From positions 1-60,414 of the forward strand of contig JAWVZH010000003.1 of assembly GCA_033722295.1 (NCBI GenBank): 60,414 bases of DNA, read 5' to 3'. The notes beneath the pieces are model-generated. The model had not been told where the DNA came from, searched no databases, and saw nothing but the letters and a program-made list of their open reading frames with translations. Each line of letters starts with the position of its first letter. Within the stretch, counting starts at the first letter, position 1. Position numbers and translations under genes: made by a program. The stretch is from JAWVZH01 sp033722295 (GTDB lineage Bacteria; Bacteroidota; Bacteroidia; Chitinophagales; Saprospiraceae). Below, in pieces: positions 1-8,309 of this stretch.

Positions 1-491
1 AAGAACTCCGATCTGTTTCGCGGTCGGATGGCAAGTGGGATATTCACAACTACGCATTGGGGAGTGAAGAGCAATTGGCGATGATCAATCACTCCAAAAA
101 CTCTTACAGTAGCTCAATACTTGAAATGGAGGAAAAACATCTTGAGGTAGCACCGGAGTCTCAAGTAATAGATCAGGTTGAGGTTCAGGTCAGGCCTCTG
201 GATGACATTTTATTGGATTTGAGAAATATCCAAAATGAGGTCTTCTTAAAGATCGATACACAAGGTTATGAAAAACAGGTCTTGGATGGTGCGAAGGGAT
301 CGCTGGACCGGATCCGTGGTGTCCAAATGGAGATGTCACTTCTGCCATTGTATAAAAGTGAGGCATTGTTCACAGATCTGATTCTCCACATGTCAGAACT
401 TGGATACGAATTATATCAATTGATCCCCGGCCTTGTTAATAATCAGAATGGCAGACTGTTGCAGGTAGACGGGATTTTCTTTAAAACCTGA
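1..491 (+). CDS. FkbM family methyltransferase, C-terminal part (5' end outside window)
   Basis: The frame is open from base 3 into the window edge, so this is the last ~162 residues of a longer protein and the TTG at 57 is not a real start. The segment FLKIDTQGYE, followed by a stretch like VLDGAKGSL and an MEMSLLPLY strand, is the typical C-terminal half of FkbM SAM-dependent O-methyltransferases, which methylate sugar hydroxyls in polysaccharides and secondary metabolites. The N-terminal SAM-binding glycine motif would lie upstream and is not seen. The stop is 2 nt before the next gene, a glycosyltransferase, so the two are almost certainly co-transcribed in a polysaccharide locus. The exact acceptor sugar is unknown. 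Confidence 0.88.
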   Translation, partial: ELRSVSRSDGKWDIHNYALGSEEQLAMINHSKNSYSSSILEMEEKHLEVAPESQVIDQVEVQVRPLDDILLDLRNIQNEVFLKIDTQGYEKQVLDGAKGSLDRIRGVQMEMSLLPLYKSEALFTDLILHMSELGYELYQLIPGLVNNQNGRLLQVDGIFFKT

Positions 492-493
492 AC

Positions 494-1741
494 TTGAAAG
501 TAGTCATAGTCAGTAATAGGGATTTGAAAGGAGGTGGTGCTTATCTCGCCGCTTTAAGGCTGACCCGTGCATTACGGGAAAACGGAGTGGATACTCAAAT
601 GCTAGTTAAAGAAAAACAGTCTGACGAAGAATTTGTAGAAGCTCTTACTCAAGACAGCCCGTGGACGAAAATTAAAGCCTTTTTAAAAGAGTATAGCGAA
701 CGGTTATATCTCTTCACCAGGATCAAAAGCAAGGAGAACAGGTTTAACTTTTCATTAGGCCGTCAGGGACTCAATATAGAGGATCATCCTTTAATAGTAT
801 CTGCTGATGTCGTTCACTTTCATTGGATCAACAAGGCCTTTGTGTCATTAGAAAGTTTTTCGAGGATCGCGGAGATGGGGAAAGGACTGGTCTGGACCAT
901 GCACGATATGTGGGCTTTTACAGGGGGGTGTCATTATTCTGGTGAATGCACTAAATACCGATCGAATTGCGGCAGCTGTCCCGTTCTGGGATCGGGTCTC
1001 ACAAATGACCTTTCAAGGTCTACCTGGGTTAGAAAGAATGAACTTTACAAAAGGATAAGGATCTCGGGCGTGACCTGCAGCGAATGGCTGGAAAGATCCG
1101 CCAGGAGGAGCAGGCTCTGGTCGGGATTTGATGTTCGAACGATCAACAATGCCATAGATACGGATTTCTTTGCGCCAGGGGCCGTTTCGTCCGGGACAAA
1201 GAAAAGAACCATGTTATTCATTGCGAGGCATGTTGATGATCACCGTAAAGGCCTGGATCTATTGAAAGAGGCCATTCAGAAATATCTTGATATTACTCCT
1301 GAGGGGCAGCAAAGGCTTCGTCTCAATATTGTCGGAGAATATGAAAGGAAAATGGATTTTGGTGTTGAGACCAATTATCTGGGCTTTGTCGGTAGCCGCG
1401 AGGAATTAAGGTCTGCATACCTCACTTCCGATATCTTTGCCCTGCCCTCCAGAGAGGATAACTTGCCTAATACGCTAGTGGAAGCCTCATCCTGTGGTCT
1501 TGTTTCAGTAGCATTTGGCGTAGGGGGAGTGCCCGAGATGATCGATGATGGTGAGACGGGTTACTTGCTCGAGCCCGGCAATGTTCAGTCTTTGGCAGAT
1601 GTGATCAGACGATTGATCGATATGCCACAAGAAGATCTCAATAAAATGAAAGATACTGCACGTGAACTGGCGCTTAAAAAGTATTCTCCTGGCGCAGTAG
1701 CAGAGAAATACTTGTCGGTTTATAAGGAAATGTTGGATTAA
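494..1741 (+). CDS. Glycosyltransferase family 4 (GT-B fold)
   Basis: This 415-residue protein would transfer a sugar from an activated donor during surface polysaccharide assembly in the cytoplasm. The N-terminal GGGAYLAALRLTRAL is the glycine-rich acceptor-side loop of GT4 enzymes. FVGSREELRSAYLTSDIFALPSR followed by NLPNTLVEASSCG and GVPEMI is the C-terminal nucleotide-sugar site with the EX7E-like element. TTG at 494 is the only sensible start, 2 nt after the upstream stop. The next gene begins 1 nt after this stop, giving a compact three-gene operon. A Cys-rich segment around residues 150-172 (CHYSGEC, CGSC) is common in Bacteroidota members of this group. Donor and acceptor cannot be told from sequence. 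Confidence 0.9.
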   Translation: MKVVIVSNRDLKGGGAYLAALRLTRALRENGVDTQMLVKEKQSDEEFVEALTQDSPWTKIKAFLKEYSERLYLFTRIKSKENRFNFSLGRQGLNIEDHPLIVSADVVHFHWINKAFVSLESFSRIAEMGKGLVWTMHDMWAFTGGCHYSGECTKYRSNCGSCPVLGSGLTNDLSRSTWVRKNELYKRIRISGVTCSEWLERSARRSRLWSGFDVRTINNAIDTDFFAPGAVSSGTKKRTMLFIARHVDDHRKGLDLLKEAIQKYLDITPEGQQRLRLNIVGEYERKMDFGVETNYLGFVGSREELRSAYLTSDIFALPSREDNLPNTLVEASSCGLVSVAFGVGGVPEMIDDGETGYLLEPGNVQSLADVIRRLIDMPQEDLNKMKDTARELALKKYSPGAVAEKYLSVYKEMLD

Positions 1742-1742
1742 T

Positions 1743-2534
1743 ATGGGAATTGTCAAAAAAGTTCGGCGGAGAATTAGACGTTATGTACAAGAGAGGAATC
1801 TCACAAAACAGGACGTTTTATTTGCTTCGTTTCCTAAATGCGGTAATACCTTCTGTAGATTTGTCATTGCTCATCAGATCAATCTCAAATATGATTTGAG
1901 TTTAGAGATTGATTTTGGAAGTATTAAAAGGTTGGCTCCAGCTCTGGGCAGTCCGTCTGCCGGTGAACATTGGCCCTTTGAGTTTCCAAGATTCCTCAAG
2001 ACACACAAAGTCTTTATAAATCCGTTCAAGAAGGCCGGAGCTTCCGTATATATAATGCGGGACCCGCGAGATGTCATGATATCCTATTATCACTGGATGC
2101 AAGCTCATAAAAAAGTAAGGTACACAGGATCATTACGCGAATTCATAATGGAACCTTTATATGGAATTGAAGCTTATATGAAACATATAGCTTCATGGGA
2201 ACATCACTGGCACACACTCTTCAAGTACGAAGAATTGATGACCAATGGAGTACAACTTTTCGACAATCTTTTTAAAGAGTTGGAGATCGAAAATATTGAT
2301 CCAGAGCTGATTAAATCATCGGTCAATCTCAGCTTACCCGAGAAGATCAAGAAAGTTGAAGAACAAAGAGGTAATGAGGTCAGAGATGAACTGCTAGATG
2401 AGGAATTTCGACATGTCCGGTCGGGAAAATTGAATCAGTGGAAAGATGTCATGACTGACAACGAATTAGTTGTTATTGAGGAGCTGTCAGATCAGTTTTT
2501 TGATCGCTATGGATATGATTTGGCTGAAAGATAA
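1743..2534 (+). CDS. PAPS-dependent sulfotransferase (Sulfotransfer_1 type)
   Basis: A 263-residue cytosolic enzyme expected to move sulfate from PAPS to a hydroxyl group, here probably on a glycan. The 5'-phosphosulfate loop SFPKCGNTF is at residues 29-37, and the 3'-phosphate site RDPRDVMISYYHW starts near residue 106, with the family's KTH motif (H88) between them. The C-terminal half has the KYEEL element and a basic region matching the usual PAPS-closing segment. It is the last gene of the FkbM-GT4-sulfotransferase set. A second, unrelated-class sulfotransferase faces it immediately downstream, so the polysaccharide is likely sulfated. The acceptor is unknown. Confidence 0.9.
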   Translation: MGIVKKVRRRIRRYVQERNLTKQDVLFASFPKCGNTFCRFVIAHQINLKYDLSLEIDFGSIKRLAPALGSPSAGEHWPFEFPRFLKTHKVFINPFKKAGASVYIMRDPRDVMISYYHWMQAHKKVRYTGSLREFIMEPLYGIEAYMKHIASWEHHWHTLFKYEELMTNGVQLFDNLFKELEIENIDPELIKSSVNLSLPEKIKKVEEQRGNEVRDELLDEEFRHVRSGKLNQWKDVMTDNELVVIEELSDQFFDRYGYDLAER

Positions 2535-2558
2535 TCCTGATTACCTTTTAATCAGATT
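2533..2558. terminator. Hairpin between two convergent sulfotransferase genes
   Basis: CTGATTA (2537-2543) pairs with TAATCAG (2549-2555) around a 5-nt loop, and three more A/T pairs continue the stem after one bulged C. It sits in the 13-nt gap between converging genes and runs into the end of the minus-strand one. It probably ends transcription in both directions, but it is short and lacks a clear U-tract. Confidence 0.4.
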
Positions 2559-3357
2559 TGTAAATTTCTGACCTGACAGTATTGTAGAAATCCAGTTCAT
2601 CTTTGAGTAGCTCTTTTACCATTTCCTTTTCTTCTTCGGAGATGATATCATCTGACATAGACCTGTTTTTATAGGGCAGTTTAAGGTTCAAATTGAGACT
2701 TTCTGACAACTTTTTGATGTCATCACCAAGTCGATCAAACATCAGGATCATATCACAACGTCGAATATTTTGTAAGGCATCTTCCACGTCATACATCGTA
2801 GAGAACATGTATAGCTGATTTTCTCGTGCCTCTTTAGATGCTTTTTGTAGAAATTCGGTAAACGACCCCTTTGCCCAAGGACCTTCGAAAATTACACATG
2901 GTTTGTCGACATCATTGGCAAGGTAGCCTTTAAGCATTTTATAATGTGAGTACAGCCGATCAATCGGATGACGTAAACAAGTGAATATGAAAGTATCCTT
3001 GCTTAAAGTGAGGCGTTCAATGGGTGTATGTGAAAAGGCAAAATTAAATGTGCCGTGATTGATAATGCGCTTACTCCAGCCTGCGAATACCCGACCTTCG
3101 CTTATAACTTGCTGTAAATTTGAATCTCTCATTCTGTTCACGACCTCTTCATCATCCTCTGATGTCAGTTCGCTGATTATAGCATGATTGATTGACGTCC
3201 CTCCTGTTTTTCTGATGTGAACATGATAGATAGGCATTCTGCCAGAATTCTTGAAAGTAATTTCCTGCCTTTTCAATCTGTCTGAATCGAAGAGTAAGGA
3301 CTGAATTCTTTTGTTCGCAATCTTAAGGTAATAGATCAGTTTTTCGATCAAAATCAA
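2548..3357 (-). CDS. Sulfotransferase family 2-like protein
   Basis: This 269-residue protein has the Sulfotransfer_2 / heparan-sulfate 2-O-type layout: HIRKTGGTS at residues 47-55 (5'-PAPS loop) and CLRHPIDRLYSHY around residue 128 (3'-phosphate site). These enzymes sulfate carbohydrates; the bacterial ones usually sit in capsule or exopolysaccharide loci, as here. A downstream start at Met41, just before the PAPS loop, is possible, but the basic N-terminal extension reads like real coding sequence. It converges on the other sulfotransferase and has a ~0.9 kb gene-poor stretch on its promoter side. Confidence 0.83.
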   Translation of the reverse strand: MILIEKLIYYLKIANKRIQSLLFDSDRLKRQEITFKNSGRMPIYHVHIRKTGGTSINHAIISELTSEDDEEVVNRMRDSNLQQVISEGRVFAGWSKRIINHGTFNFAFSHTPIERLTLSKDTFIFTCLRHPIDRLYSHYKMLKGYLANDVDKPCVIFEGPWAKGSFTEFLQKASKEARENQLYMFSTMYDVEDALQNIRRCDMILMFDRLGDDIKKLSESLNLNLKLPYKNRSMSDDIISEEEKEMVKELLKDELDFYNTVRSEIYKSD

Positions 3358-4301
3358 TTAGGTATTGTAGATCTAGAATAAAAGGAATATTGATCTGCAA
3401 AGGTAGATGATATTCGTTGAAAAGAGTGCAAAATCTGGCAAAACATGACTAGTTCAAATCATGGAAGCTTGCTAATTCTGGTACCCGGATTCTGAATATT
3501 GGCATAGTAGATATCCCTGGACCAATGTCGTGTTTAGGTATTCTAATAATCATTGTAAGTATCCTTTTCATGAGGTATATTAAATGTTTTTGGTCCTCGG
3601 GGTAGAGATTCCGATTTTTAGCAAAATGACCGGCGAATTACGATCAACTTCTTTCAAATAGAAAGTCTCATTCTTCGGCAAGGTGTCACTATCATCTTCA
3701 TTATCTGATCATAGTGGTGCTATATGTTTGGACTTACCTGTTTTTTGCAGGGATAATCCGATCGGATCTTCTGAATAGTACTTGAAACTCCACCACCTCA
3801 AAGTACCAGAAGAATTTCTTGCTAAATTTCTTAAATGCATACTTCTCATCACATACTTCCAATATTAGGCAGCAGAACTAAACGGGGATTTTTGATGGTG
3901 ATATTAAGCATATCCGAAAACTCGGATATGAAGCCATTTGGATTAAAAGTAGCAGTGATCATTCACTTCAGAAAGCTCTTTTCATCTGTCATACTTTATA
4001 TGAATCCGGAAGAAACTGCCATTTAATGTAGATCTAATATTGACGATTATATCAGGTTGGTTATAAGGAGTCAAATTAAACGTATAATGAGTGACTGTGT
4101 AGGATAGAATAAGTATTAAGCCCTAAAGGAAGCTAATGATTCACAGAGAATGGTAAAGAGCGAATCTAGAAGGGCGGCATCTTAAATAATCACCTCTATC
4201 ATCTGGAGTTATAATAAATTTAACAGAATGAAATTGAATGTTCTCAGAAGTTTTCGATCTTACGCACTTTCTTTACTGGGACAAGCAAGAATAAGTATTC
4301 A
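3358..4301. other. Gene-poor 0.94 kb stretch with probable gene debris
   Basis: No intact gene is visible. The stretch separates two divergently placed minus-strand genes in the polysaccharide locus and is richer in A/T than its neighbours. One short open piece (3882-4028, plus strand) has a protein-like composition and is listed separately. The rest shows stops in all frames. This pattern fits decay after gene loss or recombination in a variable glycan locus, which is an inference. Confidence 0.6.
3882..4028 (+). pseudogene. Possible 48-codon remnant of a lost protein
   Basis: The frame from 3882 to the TAG at 4026-4028 reads TGIFDGDIKHIRKLGYEAIW, then IKSSSDHSLQKALFICHTLY and a short tail. 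It has balanced hydrophobic spacing, like the C-terminal end of an enzyme, but no start codon in a sensible place. Another frame (3835-4026) is also open and starts with ATG, so the frame choice is uncertain. I cannot name the family. It may be chance. Confidence 0.25.
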
Positions 4302-4958
4302 CTACAACCAGGATTTCAAGATAGATTTAAGCCATCTATAGGGAGTAAGAGTGCCACGAACACTATGATCCTCATATTTGCCGTTTGATTGGTCAACAAC
4401 TGAGAACCTTGTACCTTTTTCGATCATATACTGATTGTTGGGGAATAAGGTGATTTGAGCATTAACGGATTCGGCAAAATATAATACCCAGGGAAATACA
4501 AATGTCGGTTCATACTTAAACCCGTGATGAAGAGGGTCTGCATATAGATCGTCTCCCATTATTACTCCTTTTTCGGAAATTAAGGGCCAAAGACAAATCA
4601 AGTCGATCGTGATGCCTTTGAGAGTGTGATCACCATCTACATACGCCACATCGAAATAATTACCCTGAAAAACCCCTTTTCTTGTAGCTTCAATGAATTT
4701 TGCTTTAATCATTCTACAGGCTTCGTATTGACTCGTATTTGTTTGAGCGACTTTCTGGGCATTACTTATCCTTTCGGTATTGAGTGGTTTATTCCAATCT
4801 GTGAGTGGTTGCCATGGGTCCACCATGACATAGTCTTCAATTGAAGAGCACCGCGAAAGAATCTCCCGGGCAAACTCCCCTTTGTATGCACCGATCTCAA
4901 TCATTTTTCTTGCATTGAGATCCTTTATAATACCTGAGACCAAATTAACCCTGTTCAT
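4302..4958 (-). CDS. Class I SAM-dependent methyltransferase (Methyltransf_24-like)
   Basis: A 218-residue single-domain methyltransferase. MIEIGAYKGEFAREIL (residues 19-34) is motif I for SAM binding, VMVDPW follows as the acidic strand-2 motif, and AYVDGDHTLKGI with GVIMGDDLYAD give the later catalytic-face motifs typical of Methyltransf_24 proteins, which often modify sugars. It stands alone on the minus strand between two gene-poor stretches in the polysaccharide locus. Substrate unknown; sugar O-methylation is inferred from context. Confidence 0.82.
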   Translation of the reverse strand: MNRVNLVSGIIKDLNARKMIEIGAYKGEFAREILSRCSSIEDYVMVDPWQPLTDWNKPLNTERISNAQKVAQTNTSQYEACRMIKAKFIEATRKGVFQGNYFDVAYVDGDHTLKGITIDLICLWPLISEKGVIMGDDLYADPLHHGFKYEPTFVFPWVLYFAESVNAQITLFPNNQYMIEKGTRFSVVDQSNGKYEDHSVRGTLTPYRWLKSILKSWL

Positions 4959-5390
4959 TGCTAGTAGGTCTTAAAATTTCGTTTTTGGTAAACCTGTTTG
5001 TAGGCGTTTTTAATAGTATAACAATCTTTTGGCGAATAGCATATTCCTAAAGTCATTTTCATCTAAGGAGTAATTATTATTATTTGAGATATGATTCCAT
5101 TCTTCCTTGGCTACGGCGACGAATGTATTGAAGTTTTTAAGCCTATTTGTTTGGAAGCAAGCGGGAGAAAAGTTCTTCCGAAAACTTTGTCTTCCTGCCT
5201 TGTTTACAAGTAACCAGAAAAATTGACTTTCACAACACTACTGGTTCTAGACAGTAGTCTAAGACTAATTCAGGAAGACGTAAGTAAAGAAACAGCATCA
5301 AATATGGTGTAACTCGTTTTAATGCACATCGCAAATTCGGACCGTTCATTACTATAATGATTTTATCTTCACTCCGTTAAGATTAGTTCC
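4959..5390. other. Gene-poor 0.43 kb stretch
   Basis: No intact gene. It contains a 76-codon minus-strand open piece (listed separately) and otherwise only A/T-rich sequence before the flippase start. A promoter for the flippase is expected here, but I see no clean TAnnTTTG element. Confidence 0.55.
5010..5237 (-). pseudogene. Possible C-terminal remnant of a decayed protein
   Basis: On the minus strand the frame ending at the TAA at 5010-5012 stays open for about 75 codons back to a TAG at 5238-5240. It reads like protein (QFFWLLVNKAGRQ, FVAVAKEEWNHIS, NDFRNMLFAKRLLYY) but has no usable start codon. It ends just upstream of the methyltransferase and has the same orientation. It may be the tail of a deleted glycan gene. 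An open stretch of this length can arise by chance, so confidence is low. Confidence 0.27.
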
Positions 5391-6926
5391 ATGGGTATAG
5401 TCAGAAGACAAGGGGCCAAGCACTCAATAGTCCAATACGTTGGTGTCGCCATTGGTGGGATCAGTACTCTGTTCATCTATCCTCTTAACCAGGATTTGTA
5501 TGGTTTTGCCCAATTCCTGATCGGAACTGCTCTTCTCATCTACCCTTTATGCAATCTTGGTATCCATATGGTTGTTATGAGATACTTTCCAAGGTTTTCT
5601 AGAGAAGAGGATGGTGGCCACGCTTTCTTTAGATGGGCCCTTTTTATTTCGGTGATGATGTTCGCCTTGGTGGCAGCATTGTTCATTATGTTTAAAGCAT
5701 CCATTCTGAGCTTTCTGGAGGGATACAATTTTTCTGAATCACACTTATTGGAGAATTACTACCATGAGATCCTGACCCTGACCCTAATGGCTATCCTGGT
5801 GGTTCTTCTGCGGGCACAGTCGATCAATTACAGAAGGATCGTGGTCCCTTCTGTACTTTCCGAATTCAGTCTTAAGTTATTTCTGCCAGTCGTCATTCTT
5901 CTCTCCCTGTTTGTCAATCTGGGATTCAGAGAATTGTCACTTGCTCTTATTATTTACAATATATCGGTGGTCATCCTGATGGCGGCCTATTTGTTTCATA
6001 TTGGAGCTGTGTCACTGCAATCAAATCAGGAGTTTTCGCTCAAAAAAGCTTTTTTCAACAAGGAGACCATATGGTATTCCATGTACAGCAGCCTCAGTCG
6101 GATGGGATCGCTATTCGCCTTCAGGATCGACGCCTTTATGATCACGCTGATCCTCGGTGCTGCAAGCAATGGACTGTATTACGTTATACTATTCATTGCC
6201 AATGTTATAGAGATCCCTTTCAGGTCGCTCAACCAGATCTCGGTGCCACTCATTACCAAAGCCTGGGAAGACCAAGATCTTGGCAAGATATCGAGTATCT
6301 ATTCTCAAACAGCCAGGACGCTCACGCTTGTAAGTCTTTGCATATTTCTATTCCTGTGGTGGAGTCTTCCGGATATTTTGCTTCTGTCTCCCAAGTCGGA
6401 TGAACTACAGGTCGGGGTTCAACTCTTTCTTTTTCTTGGACTGGCCAAAGTCGCCAATAGTATAACGAGTGTCAACGAACCGATACTTAACTATTCACGT
6501 CACTACCGCTTTGGGCTTTACTTTGTCCTTTTCCTCGGGATCAGTAATATTTTTCTTAATTATCACCTGATCAATATCTACGGCCTTGTAGGTGCTGCAA
6601 TGGCCACTTGTATTTCCTATCTGGCTTATAACCTTATAAAGCTTCTGTTCATCTACCTGGTATATGGCATACATCCATGGTCCCGCGCAATGACGATTAT
6701 GTTCTTACTGGCTATTGCTTGTACACTTCTTCAGTATCCGGTTCAGTGGGTGCCTTCACCTTTTTTGAGGGTCCTCTTTAATGGCACTATCATTCTTCTG
6801 TTATTCCTTCTGCCTAGTATCGTGCTTCGATTATCTCCCGACTTTAATGGCCTTCTCCGTATAATCTTTGGCAAGTTGCCTATTTTTGGCCAATCTTTAC
6901 AAAGGTGGATCACCAAATATATTTAG
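5391..6926 (+). CDS. Wzx-type oligosaccharide flippase (MOP/MATE-like superfamily)
   Basis: A 511-residue integral membrane protein with about 12-14 hydrophobic helices spread over its full length. The N-terminal MGIVRRQGAKHSIVQYVGVAIG is the characteristic start of Bacteroidota polysaccharide biosynthesis/export flippases. It should move lipid-linked oligosaccharide units across the inner membrane. ATG at 5391 gives the canonical N-terminus. It follows the sugar-modifying genes and completes the locus, although no polymerase or initiating transferase is in the window. The next gene, an enoyl-CoA hydratase, begins 3 nt after its stop and is probably co-transcribed without a functional link. 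Confidence 0.92.
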   Translation: MGIVRRQGAKHSIVQYVGVAIGGISTLFIYPLNQDLYGFAQFLIGTALLIYPLCNLGIHMVVMRYFPRFSREEDGGHAFFRWALFISVMMFALVAALFIMFKASILSFLEGYNFSESHLLENYYHEILTLTLMAILVVLLRAQSINYRRIVVPSVLSEFSLKLFLPVVILLSLFVNLGFRELSLALIIYNISVVILMAAYLFHIGAVSLQSNQEFSLKKAFFNKETIWYSMYSSLSRMGSLFAFRIDAFMITLILGAASNGLYYVILFIANVIEIPFRSLNQISVPLITKAWEDQDLGKISSIYSQTARTLTLVSLCIFLFLWWSLPDILLLSPKSDELQVGVQLFLFLGLAKVANSITSVNEPILNYSRHYRFGLYFVLFLGISNIFLNYHLINIYGLVGAAMATCISYLAYNLIKLLFIYLVYGIHPWSRAMTIMFLLAIACTLLQYPVQWVPSPFLRVLFNGTIILLLFLLPSIVLRLSPDFNGLLRIIFGKLPIFGQSLQRWITKYI

Positions 6927-6929
6927 ACC

Positions 6930-7691
6930 ATGACTGCAGTAATTCTTGATATCAGGGACAACATAGGATTTATCACCATCGACAGACCCAAGGCGCTCAA
7001 TGCATTGAACGATCAGGTCTTCAAGGATCTGGATGCCATCGTAACTCAGATCGAAGAGGATAAAAATGTGAGAGCCGCTATTATTACAGGGGCCGGTGAA
7101 AAGGCCTTCGCCGCTGGGGCGGACATTACCCAGTTCAAGGATCTCGATGCAGCAGGAGGTGAGGCCCTTTCTCTTCGAGGCCAGAAGGTCTTCAGGCGTA
7201 TAGAGACTTCGCGGTTGCCATATATTGCTGCTGTAAATGGCTTTGCCCTCGGTGGAGGATGCGAATTGGCCATGGCTTGTCATATCAGGCTGGCAGCAGA
7301 AGAAGCCAAATTCGGACAGCCCGAGGTAAGCCTGGGTCTGATCCCTGGATATGGCGGCACGCAGCGTCTGGTACAGATCGTCGGGAAGGGAAGGGCACTG
7401 GAGATCCTCCTGACTGGCAGAATGGTCAAGGCCAGCGAAGCGCTTCAGATCGGCCTGGTGACTGGTGTTTTTCCTGGCTCTGATCTCATGTTCGAGGCAG
7501 AGAAAACAGCTAAGTCAATACTGTCCATGGGGCGATGGGCGATCAAGAGAACTATCGAAGCAGTGGATTATAACTTCAGGGATGAAGATGGATTCAAGAA
7601 AGAAGCTGAGATCTTCGGGAAAGCTATGGCTTCAAAAGAAAGTAAGGAAGGGGTAACTGCATTTTTAGAGAAACGAAAACCTGACTTTTAG
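6930..7691 (+). CDS. Enoyl-CoA hydratase/isomerase (crotonase family)
   Basis: This 253-residue enzyme hydrates 2-enoyl-CoA to 3-hydroxyacyl-CoA in fatty-acid or amino-acid breakdown. The crotonase signatures are present: AGADITQF (oxyanion-hole side), NGFALGGGCELAMACHIRLA, FGQPEVSLGLIPGYGGTQRL carrying the second catalytic acid, and GLVTGVFP. The helix after VFPGSDLMFEAEKTAKSILS is a few residues shorter than in typical members (SMGRWAIKRTIEAV rather than the longer APLAV-type segment), but no key residue is missing. It may work with the acyl-CoA dehydrogenase at 56.9 kb, though they are not linked. Confidence 0.93.
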   Translation: MTAVILDIRDNIGFITIDRPKALNALNDQVFKDLDAIVTQIEEDKNVRAAIITGAGEKAFAAGADITQFKDLDAAGGEALSLRGQKVFRRIETSRLPYIAAVNGFALGGGCELAMACHIRLAAEEAKFGQPEVSLGLIPGYGGTQRLVQIVGKGRALEILLTGRMVKASEALQIGLVTGVFPGSDLMFEAEKTAKSILSMGRWAIKRTIEAVDYNFRDEDGFKKEAEIFGKAMASKESKEGVTAFLEKRKPDF

Positions 7692-7712
7692 AAGATAACC
7701 GGTCAGTTAATT

Positions 7713-8090
7713 TTAACCGCCGCATTCGATTCGTAATTGCTGGCATTGGGCCTCCCATAATTGCATCTGGTCTTTGACCTCATCGTCATCCGCAAAATCT
7801 GTGATCTCAAGAATGGTATCATTCGTCACCGGAGACTTCGTCATTCTGAATTCCAGGTACTCACCCGGATCTGCATCTTCCCAGACAAATCGAAGGCGCT
7901 CCTCCTCGATATCATCTACCAGCTCGGCTACCTCTTCGTAACCTTCCCACACGAAAGTGTATATGTCGTTCTCTATATCCACTTCATCACAAAACCACCG
8001 TACAAGACAGGATGGACTCGTAAGGAATTTATAGAGTATGGCAGGCGATGCCTTGAACAATAACTCCATATCAAATTTGACGCGACTCAT
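7713..8090 (-). CDS. START-like domain protein (Bacteroidota AHSA1-related)
   Basis: A 125-residue single-domain protein. The opening KFDMELLFKASPAILYKFLT and the LVRWFCDEVDI segment are the hallmark of the small START-like proteins found throughout Bacteroidota, which are distantly related to AHSA1/SRPBCC hydrophobic-pocket proteins. The remainder alternates acidic beta strands with a C-terminal helix. The biochemical role is unknown; ligand binding is inferred from the fold. It converges on the enoyl-CoA hydratase and is divergent from the sigma-factor gene. Confidence 0.85.
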   Translation of the reverse strand: MSRVKFDMELLFKASPAILYKFLTSPSCLVRWFCDEVDIENDIYTFVWEGYEEVAELVDDIEEERLRFVWEDADPGEYLEFRMTKSPVTNDTILEITDFADDDEVKDQMQLWEAQCQQLRIECGG

Positions 8091-8245
8091 GTAATGCGGA
8101 TAAAGTGGTTAGTTGATGGCGGAATATATAAAAAACTCTGACTGTGAAAAAATTTTTATTCAAAGCGGCTCTTTTTTACATTTATGGGAACCCTCAGTGT
8201 TATTAAATTGTAATATATCATTGTAAGATGTCAAGTCAATGGTAC

Positions 8246-8276
8246 TTGACCTTGTTGCTTTTTTCGCTTACCTTTG
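8246..8276 (+). promoter_or_regulatory. Bacteroidota housekeeping promoter for rpoD
   Basis: TACCTTTG at 8269-8276 is a perfect match to the -7 element TAnnTTTG. TTG at 8246-8248 lies 20 nt upstream as the -33 element. The start codon is at 8310, leaving a short leader. Confidence 0.75.
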
Positions 8277-8309
8277 CGCACCTTTTGAAATTGTATTGAA
8301 AATCAGCCT

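Noticed and set aside
1505..1756. 83-codon minus-strand frame opposite the glycosyltransferase
   Set aside because: Antisense shadow; the plus-strand gene has clear GT4 motifs.
7259..7656. Plus-strand frames within the enoyl-CoA hydratase
   Set aside because: Out-of-frame shadows of a complete crotonase gene.
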